Positions 44,987-58,085 of a stretch of 64,000 nucleotides of DNA are shown here, piece by piece. Position 1 is the first letter of the stretch, and each line of letters starts with the position of its first letter. This DNA comes from Apus apus. Taxonomy: Eukaryota > Chordata > Aves > Apodiformes > Apodidae. The notes below the pieces were generated by a model. It made no database searches and was not told the DNA's origin. It worked only from the letters and a program-made list of their open reading frames with translations. The stretch is taken from assembly GCF_020740795.1 (NCBI RefSeq), contig NC_067301.1, positions 4,340,001 through 4,404,000 of the forward strand. The letters are read 5' to 3'. The translations under genes and the position numbers were made by a program.

Positions 44987-47119
44987 AAATGGGGAAATCT
45001 GGTTGTTACCCAGGGAACTTACTAGGGACCCAAAAAGTGACAAGTGGAGGAATTAATATTTTTATTGCTAACAAACTCACAACAATTACTTTCTGAATCG
45101 ACATACCTGTTTTTGGCTCTCTGCTATGCATGCTTGCCCAGTTCTGATAAAGTTCAACTTGCAGAGATTTCCACCCTGAATCTCATAATCTAGAGGAATA
45201 GATGTGTTTGTGATCCAGAAATTAGTTCCACAGTTGTGTATTTTGAATTAGTTGCCTTCTTTTTGCTTCCTGAAAATGACTGAGCATCTCTATCCATCTG
45301 CTGTGAAGATGTCTCCCTGTTCTGCCAGTCTTCTCTCTGCATATCTGTCAATTGCTGTTTAGTACCAGCCTATTTATCATGCTGACTCTTTACCCCCGTC
45401 AGTTTTACCACTGTTTGTGTTATCTGAGCTTGTCATGAACTTTACAGATTTTCTTGGCTTCTTTGGCAAGAAGAGACCTGCAGCAGTAGTGCTAACAAAA
45501 TGTGATAAATTGATTAACCTTAGGACATCCTGAGAAATTATACGGCTATTCTTTGGAGTTGTCAGGGTTCTGAAAGAAAGTCTTTCAATTTCACTGGAAT
45601 CTCACTGGACAATCCAAGATTTGAAATTTGGTTTTTGTATTAAATAGGGATTAGTGTTTAAAAACACAAAGTTGTTTTTTTATTGAAATATTATAGACCT
45701 ATCAGATCACTTTCTATTGATTAGACTGGAAACTTTAATATTGTAACTGATAATAAAAGAGATTGATAGAATAATACAATATGAACCATAATATAACTGT
45801 GAAAATATTTTGAAAAATTGGTTTTAAATTGTTATGAAATCATTACTTTTCTCCAGAACATTTTCGAGTTTTTTTAAGAAACACTTTCTGTATTCTCTAG
45901 AAGTTTGTTGATGAGCTCTACTTGGAACTAAACTATTCTTTTGTAGCAGTGCTTTTCACCAGCAGGAAAATACATCATCGCTGTTGCTGGGCAGCTCCAA
46001 CAAGCTTGTCATCTTGCTCTGTTCTGTGCTTTCATGTTTGGCTTGAGTACTCTAGACTACTGCCTCTGAACTAAGCACACTGCTGAACATGAGCGAAAAA
46101 GTCCTGCTTGGGCCTGTTGAAGGGAGCAGAAAAAAAACATAAATTGTGGAAAACTTAGGGCATACTAATCGTCACAGTGTTTTGGTTTAAGAAGGGTTAT
46201 GTTAAAAGGCTTTGACACAAGCTTTGCTATTTAATATTAAAAAACCCCACTAAAATCTCAATGACTTTTTCTTTGGTTTCTGTGTGAAGTGTTGAGAAGG
46301 TGCATCACAAGAGGCATCACTTGGATATTTAATGATGCTGTGAAGAGGCCATTGATGGACTGTCTCTCAATTTTTACATCCTCTAAATGCCTATAAATGT
46401 GTTCTGTAACAGAGGATACAAGTCACATTAGGGGTGATATCCTTCCTCTGTCACTTCAGGCTCAGCCTTCAGTGATCTTGAACCATTTAGGTCTATACTG
46501 CACAGAATAAGATGATATTGGGGAAGCAGTCTGCTGTATCTCCTGTTTCTGTTGGGCCACAGAAACTCCTCACAATTTCAATGAAGAGTCCAGAATCACC
46601 TTTGCCATGTTTTTATGTCTTGAAAATTATTGATAAATTGCAACAGACCGGCTTGGTGCCCAGAAAGTTGTGTATGCTACAAAATACGGGTTGTAAGCTT
46701 AATTTTAACAAATAATTGGAATGTCATGGTTTTAATGATGTCTCTCCACTTGGCTATCTGACAGTAACCATGTAATATAAAAGAGCCGTTAAAAATGGCT
46801 TTGCAAAATTAATTCCTGTTGCTCACTGAGTGTGTTTTGAGTCATATCTGCCTTCTTTACTGTCAAAATAATATTTCCATTCCTGGTAGCATTGAAAAAA
46901 TAGTATGATTACAGCAGAGTGAGTTGAAGTCTATTCTAGAAGGCAATGAGCAAACAGTCCATTGTATTCTGAGTCCTGAAATTGTTAGCCTTAGTGATGG
47001 GTGGAAAAGACTCAAACCCTGAGTCTGACTTATAAATTTAATAATTTATTTCTTATGTTTTCAAGTGAAAGTAAATGCAGAGTACCAAAAGAAAGTAATT
47101 TCTGTAGTTACAGTGTAAG

Positions 47120-47290
47120 AGCAGGCACTGGAGATTTGAGATCTGACTGCTTGCCTGGTTTGGGGCAAGTTACTTGTTCTCAGCTTGCCCATCTGTAAAA
47201 TGGGGTTAGTTACCACTTTTACATTATTGACTTAGTAAGAATTATGTTAGCTCTGTTTCTAAGCTGCTTTGATATGCTTTTATCAAGTTC
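47120..47290 (-). repeat. MIR-like SINE relic
   Basis: GGGGCAAGTTACTTGTTCTC, then AGCTTGCCCATCTGTAAAAT, then GGGGTTAGTTACC is the antisense MIR pattern (GGGCAAGTTACTTAACCTCT, CATCTGTAAAATGGGGATAA). The match is clear over about 60 bp, then fades. Confidence 0.75.
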
Positions 47291-49094
47291 TTGGTGTGGC
47301 AGCATGTGATTTTTGAAGTCACTTGCTGCAGTAAAAGCAGCATTTGGAGGGAGGTTGAGAATTTACTTCCCTTGGCCGCATACAGGAGAGGAGAGCTGCA
47401 AACTTCAGAATGTCAGAATGTCAAGGCTCAGGCAGATTGCGTGCAGTCCTAATCCAGCCCTGCAGCTTTGACCTTTGAAGCAAGCTTCACCTTGAGACAG
47501 TTGTAGAAATCTGTGTACGTTTGTATAAAAATATTTTTGTGATAGAAGGAATTTGCTCTTCATGGTCATCCAGACCAGAGTTTCCCCACAGTCTTCCTGA
47601 AGCAATGAAAGGAATTAAGTTCCTGGTCTGCTCTGTGAATGAACCTGGTATTCTAAGTCTAAAAAGACAGCCTTCTCTCTTGAGGCTAAAACAAGGAGTG
47701 CAATTAGGATAATCTGTGTTGCTCTTCTGCTGATATCCATCTCAGACCTAATGATACTTTCCTGCTGAGAAAGATGAAATAAGTTCCTGTATATTTCTCT
47801 TAGACAGCATTTCTGCCTTGTTTAAAACTATGTCTTGGGTGCCCATGAATGTGAAATCCCACTATTTGCTTTTCTGCTGCACAGTGTCCCCTCTTAATTT
47901 GAATCTGGAGTGCAATTATTCTTTCCTTAGCTAAAAGCAGAATTTAGTCTTTGGTTCATTCTTTCCTGTTCTTTCTGATGGAACCTAGTCCAGGCGTGAC
48001 TCCACTCCCCTAGGAGGAGAGCAGAGAATTCATTCTCAGTGAAATCTGAGGCTGTCTGAAGTAAAAGCTGTTGACTTTGTCATACTGTGCAAATGTGCAT
48101 TGCTTTTAGCAAGACAATAAAGGGTAAATGGGGTGATCTCTGCTCCTGTGGAGAGGTCGGGTGGTTACATTACACAATCTTCTAGAGCATCTTGCAGCAA
48201 ATACATGGGTTATATTAAAAGTTGCAATCATATCATTTTTTAAAAGTAAATTGCTGACCTTATGCAGTAGAATCAGCTTTATTGAATTTCGCCAAAAATG
48301 CGTTTATAATCCCCCCGCCCCCACATACACATGATATTCATGTCCTTGCTGCCCATGTGGAAATGTCCCTTTTTATGGTGATAAAATTAAATTTGTCTTT
48401 GTCTCTGCCTTCCCTCACCTTTTAAGATTCCATCCTTAAGAGATACCAGTGGATATCCTTACCAGAGAATGAAGATGGGCAATATCCCTGCATGGATGGC
48501 TGGCTGACTGTGAGTCAACTGCCACAGTACAAATAAATAAGCTTTTCACATTTAGAGGACAGACAAAGCTGAGGACAGGTGTAATATGGGTATTTTTCCA
48601 GGAGTGTAGTAGCCTTAGCATAGGTAAGAATTTATTCTGACTCAGAAGTACCTGTGCTTTGCTTCTGGATTTTTTCTAGTCGCCACACAATGCGAAATGT
48701 AAAATCCACAAATAGTTACTGTGCTACTGATGTAATACTGTGTTACCTGTCCTCCTTCAATAGTAACTAACCATAAAACCCTCTAGTCTTTGGGCACTTA
48801 CATCCCCCTTCCTGAATTCACTTGGGAAGAAAAAGTGTTTTGCAGCATGGTCAAGAATTTAACAAACCTATATCCCGTATTTCTATACCAATTTGTGTAT
48901 TCAGAGTACTCTACAAATATTAACTGACTAAGCTTGTGACAGCTTTTGTGCAATGGCAAGATTATAAGATTAATTTAATGTACTTCTGATTACATTTTCT
49001 CTTCTTGGTTAGACCTTTACATTTTCTCCAAACAGTTTGGAGGAAAAAAACCCAATCCCCAAATTTCAGAGGGAAACAGAGGAAATACCATCTC

Positions 49095-49160
49095 CATTTT
49101 AAATGGGGAAACTGAGTCAGATATATTAAGAACAGTTAGATCTGAGTTAGTTCTGACTCT
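49095..49160 (+). repeat. MIR-like SINE relic
   Basis: CTCCATTTTAAATGGGGAAA, then CTGAGTCAGATATATTAAG resembles CCCATTTTACAGATGGGGAA with CTGAGGCACAGAGAGGTTAAG. A possible 5' part (AGAGTACTCTACAAATATTA, 48903-48922) lies about 170 bp upstream, perhaps separated by later change. Confidence 0.5.
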
Positions 49161-49489
49161 CACTCTTATCTGTATATATACATACAACCATACTGCAACA
49201 GTGTCACTGAGATGTCCTGGTGCTTATTGCATTTTCAGTAAAATTACTCAAAGCATTTTCATGTTTATCCTCTCCAGGCCCCAGCTGCTTTGTGGGGATG
49301 TGGGGGAGGTTAAGCTAGTTTTATTCAATAAAATCAACACAAACCATCTAAGTAAATGAAGGAGCAGATTGGCCTCTGCAGTGTTAGCATGTATCCCTTC
49401 TTACAGCATCTCCCCCAACCTGTCTTCCTTTTTCTGTTGCATTTAAAAGGCTAGTTGCTCAGAGGTGCAGATAAGAATATCAGAATATC

Positions 49490-49740
49490 ATCGCTCCTGC
49501 TCTTCAGGTAACCAGGAGAACGCAGCTGTTAAATTCAGAAATATAAAATACATGTTTAAAAGATGATTCTCTATGTGTTTAAAAAAGAGAGCGAGAGAGG
49601 ATTCAAGGGAACCAAAAAATAGCAGCTTCCATTACTGTAATTAAATGGCAGCATTTAACCTATCAGGCCGTTGCGTGTATGTGAGAGACGAGCAGGGAGC
49701 TGCATTTGAAATGATCACTGTCTTCCTTGGGGGATAGAGT
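49490..49740. promoter_or_regulatory. Candidate conserved non-coding block
   Basis: Includes GAACGCAGCTGTTAAATTC, ATTACTGTAATTAAATGGCA, AACCTATCAGGCCGTTGCGT and GAGACGAGCAGGGAGCTGC. Unique and CpG-retaining. Assignment by composition only. Confidence 0.28.
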
Positions 49741-49795
49741 AGTTAAATAATTTGTTTGTGAGGTGTGAGTTCAGTGTCGGGTAAAGCAAGTGCTT

Positions 49796-49808
49796 GCGTG
49801 TGTGTGTA
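49796..49808. repeat. Short GT microsatellite
   Basis: GCGTGTGTGTGTAT: about five GT units. Confidence 0.6.
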
Positions 49809-51080
49809 TCTGAGAAGCTAGGGATGGCTGTGTGTTTACTGAGAATACCCTGGAGGGTGGTATTTACTAGCACGTGCACTGTCAATGAGAACACAAACTG
49901 CTCTTGCCCATTGGTTAGGTTATCTGTGGAGTCAGGCCTCACCTGGGCCCACACATTGCAGCATAAAAGATGAGCTTTTTCCATGTGAGGCCACCTGAGA
50001 CAGGCAGGAGTAGCAGTAAAAGAAAACCAGGGAGGAAATCAGGGAAGAGAAGAGTCTGAGTCCTTTTTGGTGATCTTCATCTACTGCAGTGACTGTGAAG
50101 GGTAAATTGTTCTGTCTGGTCGTTGGACTTGGCACTCAGGAGTGCGGGGGCTGTCATCCCTGGGGAAACAAGGACAAAGCTGCTGCTCAGAGGTCAGCCC
50201 CTTAAACAGTGCATCGAACAGTTCTTTCCCCTCAACAGTGTTCCACCTGTGCCTGGCACAATTCCTGTGCTTCAAGACTGTAATGTGCAAAATTATGTGG
50301 AGAGAGAGGGATCTGCAAACTGCATCCTTGGCCCTGTATTGTTGACTCTGACTGTGCAAAGCTCTTTGAGGACCTCTGTAGTGGTGTCAAATCACCCTTT
50401 TGGCACCTGGAACAGGAGACACATTCTTCTGTAGTGCCCAGAAGGGAATATCTTCCCATTTCTATTCATTCCCCTTTTATTTGTGATTCCTTTCTTTAGG
50501 GACTATTTCCTAGTATTGGAACTCCCAGAGCTGTTCTCTTTCAGTATAAACTGATACTAGTAGCGAGTTTTTCAGCTGCTTCAGCTGCCTCACCTACAGA
50601 TCTGACTTGTGTTATGTTGCAGGAACATGCCCATAAATGTTTCTTAATCTTCGCTCCAGTTTCTGTGTGAATTCAGTGTAGCCACTCCTGTTTTAACTCC
50701 TGGACCAGAACTTTCACAAAGCACTAGAAGACAGCAAATGGCGTTAAAAAAACCCAGTTATTTCGGTGTTTCCATTTTGAACATCCAGTGGCAGTTATTT
50801 TGAGGGCAACACTTGGCCAAAAGGCGACAAGAGAGGTGCCATGTATTTTAGCACAAAGTCGAAGCAAAGCATGAATTTGAGTCCTTGTGTAGTTTGGTAA
50901 GAGTTAGAAACCTGGAAGAATTTCCAAAGATGACTTACAAGTACAGACAAAAAAGGCTAAACTTATTACTTGAATAATTATTTGTTGCAGAAAAATGCCT
51001 TATGTAGCTCACGTGCATGTAATCTATGTGTAGATTCTCAAAACTGTCAGTATCTGTACGTGGTACCTGTCAGTCTCAGT

Positions 51081-51210
51081 CTCAAACATTTTACAAAGGA
51101 TGTTGTGTAGTGATATTCCCATTTTACAGATGTAGAAACTGAGGCAGATGGAGGTTAAATGACCTACACAAGGTCAATAGCAAGGCTGGGAATAGAACGC
51201 AAATGTGTAG
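51081..51210 (+). repeat. MIR (amniote type) SINE relic
   Basis: In order: ATTTTACAAAGGATGTTGTG, CCCATTTTACAGATGTAGAA, ACTGAGGCAGATGGAGGTTA, AATGACCTACACAAGGTCAA, CAAGGCTGGGAATAGAACGC. This follows the amniote MIR 3' half in sequence and order (CCCATTTTACAGATGGGGAA through GGGAATAGAACCC). It is the best-preserved SINE in the window. Confidence 0.85.
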
Positions 51211-53604
51211 AGGCTTTTTATTATACTAATAAGGAAACTCTGGAGGTGTGTTTGGCATGGTAATCGGAACCCTAGAGAACTAGAAGCAGTTAGTATGTTC
51301 TGTGCATGTCCCGAGGGAGCAATGATGAAACTCCTTTTCTACCTTACCACTCCAGTTCTCCGTGTGTGGTCACCAGAGTTTTTCCACCACTTAACCTCGT
51401 TATTTTTAGTATTGTTAGCATTAGTCGTCCTTTGGGTGTTTAATCCAGACTCCTTTAATTTTCTCCAGAACTCTGAAGAGTTGTTGAAGGCAAATGGGGA
51501 GAAGAAAACCCACACAACAATAAACAAACCAAAAGATGAAAAATGATCTTTTGAAACTTATGCTATTTTGTTGACTTGTCCCCTAACATTTTTTGTCTTT
51601 GCTTTTCTTTTATCATGAAGGACCCTGCTTGAATGTGTAATCTTGGTTTCTTAAAAGTTCATTTGCTATTGTTTCTTTCTTCTCCACCCAAGATTAACAT
51701 CCTGTGTGATGACATAGATGGTTGTTGTCTAAATGGATGCAATGTAACCAACAAAATTGTGAAGGGTGGGTGGAGAAATATTTATACAGTTGTGTTAAAA
51801 ATTACAAAGTAGGTTTGCTTTTTAAACAGAAGGTATTTCAACACTGTTATTGGCAGCATCAGCCTTTAATTTTACAGGTGGCTAGCTTTGTAGTAGCATT
51901 CAGCAAACAATATTTTAATGGCATGTAAAAAAAAATTCTCTGAAACAAAAGAAAGAAGAACGAGGGTGATTTATAATCTGTAATGAATACGTGCTGACAT
52001 GTCTTTTTATACTAGCGTATGAATGTCTCTCTCTGGGGGAAGCGCAAACCAGATTTACTTGAAACATTTGTACCATAATAATCAAGTATGTAGTATTTAA
52101 ATTTATTTTTCTTCATTGACCCTACCTTCTCAGTGTGATGAGACCTGACTCCGAGGTGTCTAACATTGATTCCACTGTATAGAAGCTGGGGTAGAGGAGC
52201 AAAGACGCTCTATAAGGTTGTAAGAAAATCAGAAAAAGGACTTACACTCCTGTGTTCATGCCTCCTCACCCAATGTTAGTTTCTTTACATTTCCACATAC
52301 TTTCATGTATCTTTACATTTTCTTAGAAACATGCAGCTGCAGCTACTGTTCTCTGTGCTCCTTATAGCAACTTCCTGAGAGTTGCACAGGATGCACTGTT
52401 GTACTGCACATTCAGTGCTCCATGTGATATGTCTGGACTGCTGGGATTGTTTTGTTCCTTTCCTAAAGTTTTGAAAGGAAAAGAGGAAGTGACACTGAGA
52501 CAAGTTGCTCTTTACATTGCAGTTAATCTTAGTCTGCAAAGGCTACTCTCTGAGGGGTATTGTCTAATGTAGAAAAAATTCATATGCTCTTGTTAATGTA
52601 TTTGAGGCTATCAGTAATTCCAGAGTAATATAAGGAGCATCAGTACAAACCTTCTAATTCTTACATGTAAAACTAAGTCATCCTTCATGCATTCTGACAA
52701 TTCTGGTTAAAAAATTCCTATAATTGCTTGAAATTGCTTTTCTTTTACACAATCACTTTGCTTTGATTGCAGTGTCAGGGAGAAAGAGAGTCTCATTCTA
52801 GAATTTCAGGTCAGCCTAGTCTAGTAAAAACAGATCAGCAGTGACTTCCAATCTGCAGTTAACGCACTTTACGGCCAGTCTGCTAGGTCAGATGTAGTAT
52901 GGACCATATTCAGGCCCATGCCACTGAAAGGCCTGGTTATTCTTTGCTACAATAATAAAGGAGATGTTGGAGTTACAGATGTCTGGTTGACTGTGGGTCC
53001 TCCAGACGAGCTCCTTCTGCTTCACTGCCAGGATTCTTGTGATGTGCTAGTTCAAGTTGTTGGAAATACAGTTTAAAATTGGAGTTCCAAAAGTAGATCA
53101 AAAACAAACCTTTTTTGCAAGTGTTTTACCTTAACTCAAATTTAAGGCAACCTCTGGCTTTCTCCTTAGAAGCTCCTAAAGATATTATCACATATCAAAG
53201 AGTAGCCAAAGGCCAATAATTTTGTTACTATTGCTCAACAAGCTGCTTAACAAACCATTTTTCTTTCACACAAGTAAATGGATCTGAAGCACAAATGTTT
53301 TCTGACACTGCTGTTTTTAAAATGTGTGGTAGTTTTTGGTAATTAAGTTTAGTTTCTAGGTTTTTGAAGTGCCATGTATGAAACTTTTCTGCTTTTGGAA
53401 ATGAACTTGAATATCCTTTCACCTTTTTATAGAATATTTTTTGTTGCAGTTCCCAATTTAATAGAAAGGAAATTTTATAGACGTGGTGTGTACTCTGGCT
53501 AAGTTACTTGAATCATGACTGCAGTGTTTTTCTTTCCAACCTCTTTCCTTCGCGTAGACTGTTGAGTGCTGTGGGTCTGACTGCTTTATACTCTATTAGT
53601 GCAC

Positions 53605-53685
53605 AGTACCTGGTACAGTACCTGCACAGGGAATGGCTGCTGTGGTCTCTAAGGAGTATTATAATGCAAGTAATGAGGGTCAGGG
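53605..53685. repeat. Old amniote SINE-like relic
   Basis: CACAGTACCTGGTACAGTAC, then CAGGGAATGGCTGCTGTGGT, then CTCTAAGGAGTATTATAATG and CAAGTAATGA parallels the pattern of CTAGCACAATGGGGCCCTGG with TAATACAAATAAT seen in amniote MIR relatives. Confidence 0.5.
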
Positions 53686-55859
53686 TCCATCACCATGAGA
53701 CTTGTTTCTCTGCAGGAATAGCAGCAATCATTTGCAGATCACAGGTTGGGTTGGAAACTTACCCACTTAGTGTATCTAGTACTTGTTTTCTCTGAGTGCT
53801 TAGTCTTATTTCTAGGGAGGCTGTCACTTGTGGTAACAAATTGTGACAGTGCTATGGTTACTACAGTAGTTTCTCTTCCATTACCTGGATTTTCTGCCCT
53901 ATATGGGCTTCTTTTAAACAAATGTCATGGCCTTGGTTATGTTATATTCCTGATAAACAATCTTGTAGTTGGCATCCTGGCATGGAGTCTTCAAAGCCTT
54001 CAAACCCCAAGGCAGATATTATTTTGAAATAATTTCAAATATACAAAACTTTTTGCTCTCTATATAGTATTCTGACATCATGTACTGGCTGAATTGGATG
54101 ACCCTTGTTCCTGTGTTCCTACATTGGCTCCCAGCTTGATCCCATGCTTTGTCTCTTCATCACTAGTGGTGCCATAGACAGGTGGACTTCCTATACCATT
54201 GTCCATTCAAAGAAGGCTTTCTATCAGGTGCTGTTTTTCTGCTTGTATTATAATAGAAAGGAAAAGTTGAAGGCAAGAGACCTAAAAAAACCCCCACGTA
54301 GATGACTATAAAATAGTTTTTCTCCCTGTTTTTAGGAGAGATTTTCATTTATGTTACAGAAGGACTTGTTTCTTCTGTCCTTCTTGCTGATCATGGTATT
54401 CTTAGAATGACTCTGTAACAGGTCTTTGGAAGAAGGTTCCCAAACTGAAGTTTCACAGTATTTTTGCATATGCTTTTTGTGTAGGAATTTTAACTGGGCT
54501 TTGTAGCAAACCTTCTGGTTCTGTTATTCAGGTTACTGAGGACTTCTGGACATGTCTTGTTTGATTTTGAGTCATGTTACTGTCTGCCTTATTTCTAATT
54601 CCAACTTTTTGTGAAGCAAAAGTTGTGCCTGTTGAATTATGCTGTCTGCAGCCTGAAGATCTGTTGCTGACTTATTAAAAAATGAGGCATCCAAATCATG
54701 CTAAGGCTGTGATAGCATTACATCTAATAGGACTTTTCCACTTGAGAATCCTGAGTTTGAGTCCCGTTACCCAGCCGCTTCATTCTGCATGTTGTTCCTT
54801 GTATTCTTCTCTTAGTGCTTTGGCCCCTGAAATATATAGCTTAGTACTGAGAGCTTTAACTTAAGGTATCCCTTTTTTTCTATGTGGAACAGAGAGAACA
54901 TACTTCATGTAAGCAAGGAGCTTACTTTACATTAGAAGAAGAAGACCTGACCTCTCTTACAACAAGTGAAACTGTATTTTCTCTGCCTTGAAATTACCAG
55001 TGAAATACATTTTGCACTGACTTATAATATTGTGATTTATGCTGTGATATGCTTTGCGATATTACAATGTCCTTTTACCTTTGTGTTTGATTTTTTTCCC
55101 CCTCTAATAAATTCTAGTGGGTATGTTGTCAGTGAGCAGGGGTGTTTACCCAAAATGCCCATAGGAGAATGAGGCATTCTCCTTGCTGTCTGCTGCCTCA
55201 CAGAAGGAATCCTATGCATTTTCCCCCCCTCTCGTTAATCTTGCTGCAATTTTTTTTCTATACCTTTCCTCCTTCTTTTGAAATAGTATTAACAAGGGAG
55301 ATATTTTTAAATAGAAAACAGCTGGAAGGAAACATATTTCTCTTTTTCTCCCTCCTGTGCGTACACATACGTGTTAGACAGAAACAGGAATGAGTGACCT
55401 GAAGCAACTTTTTAGTTTTGTATTTTGAACTTCTTATTGAGAGAAAACTGAGAAGAAAAAAGTTGTAATACTTGTTCCTGTTTTTTCCTTTCCAAGACAT
55501 GCTAAGCAAGTAGCTTGCCCTTTCTTATTCAGAGTGAAAATACTTTGATCCAGTTTTCTGAAGACAATACTCATTTCATAAGAATATTTAATCAGTAGAA
55601 AATAGGGAGGATTTAGTTTGTTTGTTTAGTATTTAACCAAGTGAATAAGGCAGATTAGGGGAAGGGGGGGTACTAGACCCATAAACAAGGTGATATATAA
55701 TATTTTTTTTCGTTCTCCTTTTAAATAAATACCGATCAGCTTTATGTTCAGAGACAATAGGAGCCGTTGGCTTAAATTTGCAGTTTACTGTATTTATGGC
55801 TGTAATATCAAGGTGCTGCCGTCGTAATTTCATGCCCCAATGAGAAGAGCAAGGTCGAA

Positions 55860-56160
55860 GCAAATGCTTCCATCGGCATCTGCTAACACACTAACTCATA
55901 AACAAGGCCCGGCTGGATCAGGTGGCACGGAATAATACAGGCTAATGAAATACAGCACAGCTTTCCATTACTGTTAGTTTTTACAGTGTCGTCATTACGT
56001 GTAATTTATGTTTAAAAAATTCAATTTTATACAAGGCTCTGGGAAATAGGGGTCTGCAGGTCACCCAACGACTTTTAACGGCTCTGAGAGTCCTTATTGC
56101 ACTCTACTGCTCCAACAAAATGTTAATAATAAATAATAAAAAAAACTAACCCCTTTTACT
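55860..56160. promoter_or_regulatory. Candidate conserved non-coding block
   Basis: A dense run of enhancer-like words: AAACAAGGCCCGGCTGGATC, GGAATAATACAGGCTAATGA, TCCATTACTGTTAG, GTCGTCATTACGTGTAATTT, GTCACCCAACGACTTTTAAC, then TAATAATAAATAATAA. Retained CpG in AT-rich intron and absence of repeats or open frames make it the most convincing candidate by eye. Confidence 0.4.
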
Positions 56161-56478
56161 TTTTCCCTGGTTTGCATATCTTGCTCTGTCTTTTTAATTA
56201 CAAGTGGCTGAGGAGAGTTTGGGGCTCTAGATGATGTCAGGAGTTATCCCCTTTACAGATGCTCCCAGAGAGGGGTTACTATCTGCTTGCTTTTCTTTTG
56301 TCTATCAATCACCTGGGGTCCTGTAAATGGAGTAAACACAGCTGAGGAGAGGGAGATACTTAACAACCTCTCTCCCAAACCCTCACCCTCTGACATTGCC
56401 CTCCTCTCCTCCATTACACTTCATTTTATTATAGACTCCAAAAAGCTTGGCCAGGAAGAGAAACTGCTGCCAGATTTT

Positions 56479-56501
56479 TATATATATCTATATATATATA
56501 T
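56479..56501. repeat. TA microsatellite
   Basis: TA repeats of about 23 bp interrupted once by CTA. Confidence 0.8.
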
Positions 56502-57885
56502 TTGTTATGCCAAAATACTTTTTCTTTTAACCTGTTCCTTTCTGGTTGCCTCACTATAATTCTTAGCACTGTGCTGTCAGTCAGGGTTTCCCTTCTTATT
56601 TTAGTGCTCTGAAACTGAGGTTAGAGCATCTTTATCAGTTCTGAGTGCTGCTTAGTCACCCTGATGGGTTAAAGTATATCCTGTTTCTTAAAGATGGCAA
56701 TTGCATAATTAACAGTCTCCTAGATGAATTGAGCTGTAAGAATTCAAAGCCCTTTCAGTAACTTTTCTAATTATTTCTGCATCTTTTGGCCTGACAGTTG
56801 AGACCAGTCAATTTCCCCTTGATGTCAGGGTTCCTTTACACAAAGTTTGAGCTGGAAGTGCGGCAGCAGGATGTTTACATTCAAATACAGCCTCTTAATG
56901 TAAATGAAGGGTAAAAAAATCAGAGTCATGTTTCCAAGACCTTAGGTTTTGTTCAGATAAGAGGTTGGGCTCAGCCTTGTGAATGCCCCATGAACCAAGA
57001 TGTGAGAAAGAAAATTGATCCAGAGACTGTGCCTTTTTGACCTCCTTGAAATGTGTTCAGCTAAGCACAGAGTAGAATATAGGACAAACATTTGATGAAA
57101 GAATCACCCAGGACTGCATGTAACTGACTGAACAGGTGGAATCATTAGTCTGGATCAGATCCCAGAAGGTTTTTATGATGGTTCTTTTAAAATGTGCCTA
57201 TGTTATTTCTGAGCAGAGTTGACTCAGTGGCTTCCAGGAACAGGAGCATAATGTCATTTCAGGATGCTTACCATTAGGTCTCCCTTTTAGTCACGAGATA
57301 CCATGCACTAACTTTGGGTAGTCGTATTGTTTGTTGTAGCTAAACAAGTTGTCCAGTTTTATTTGGTTTTCTTAATAGAAAATGTGTGCATGTGTGAGGA
57401 GAACAATAACAGATATCGCCCCCCACCCCTCACCCCTTCCCTTCGTTTTATCCCTGCAGAAGGGTAGGTTTGATGATTGCTCCAGGGTGGTCTGTCAGAG
57501 TGGTAATAAAGCTGGCTTTGGAAACCCACTAAAGGAACTTAATTATTTTCACCACCCTTCCCTATTATGGTATAATTCTTAATTTCTTTCTAACCAGAAA
57601 TTTTCTGCCAAAAATGCTGCCTTCAGGTTGTGAAAATCTTGCATGAATTACTAGATTGAGCAATGCAAGGAGGATTATAATGAAGAAAAAGATATGCTTG
57701 GTGGATGGGACAGGAAAAAGGTTGTCACTGAAATGTCAGAGCCTGTGTCAAAGGAGACAAAAGTAGGAAAAAAAAGTAGTGCCTCATCTAGTTTGCTCAA
57801 GAGTTTTGCATTGCCATTTTTGCAGCTGTGTTTCATCCAGAAAGTAAAGAAGAATGGATTTATGGTAAAACAATGAATTGGGACT

Positions 57886-58085
57886 CACATCTCCTGAGTT
57901 TTATTTTCTTACTGTCAGAGGTTCAGTTCTGACCTTGGAGCCCTTCTCATATTTGTGTATCTTACTTCTTCCTCATCTGTAAAATATGGATAACAGCACT
58001 CTTCTAAATGCTCCTCTACTTCAGAGTGGTCATAAGAGGAGCAGTATTTTGATGTACATGAGGTCCTTACATTAAATAGCAGTAA
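57886..58085 (-). repeat. MIR-like SINE relic
   Basis: Read on the plus strand: TTCTGACCTTGGAGCCCTTC, then CTTCCTCATCTGTAAAATAT, GGATAACAGCACTCTTC, and GAGGTCCTTACATTAAATAG. This is the antisense MIR order (GACCTTGGGCAAGTTACTTA, CTCATCTGTAAAATGGGGAT). Confidence 0.75.

Noticed and set aside
53500..54305. Run of adjacent hydrophobic-looking plus-strand frames (95, 93 and 66 codons)
   Set aside because: They are in different frames with no shared similarity. T-rich DNA gives hydrophobic translations by default.
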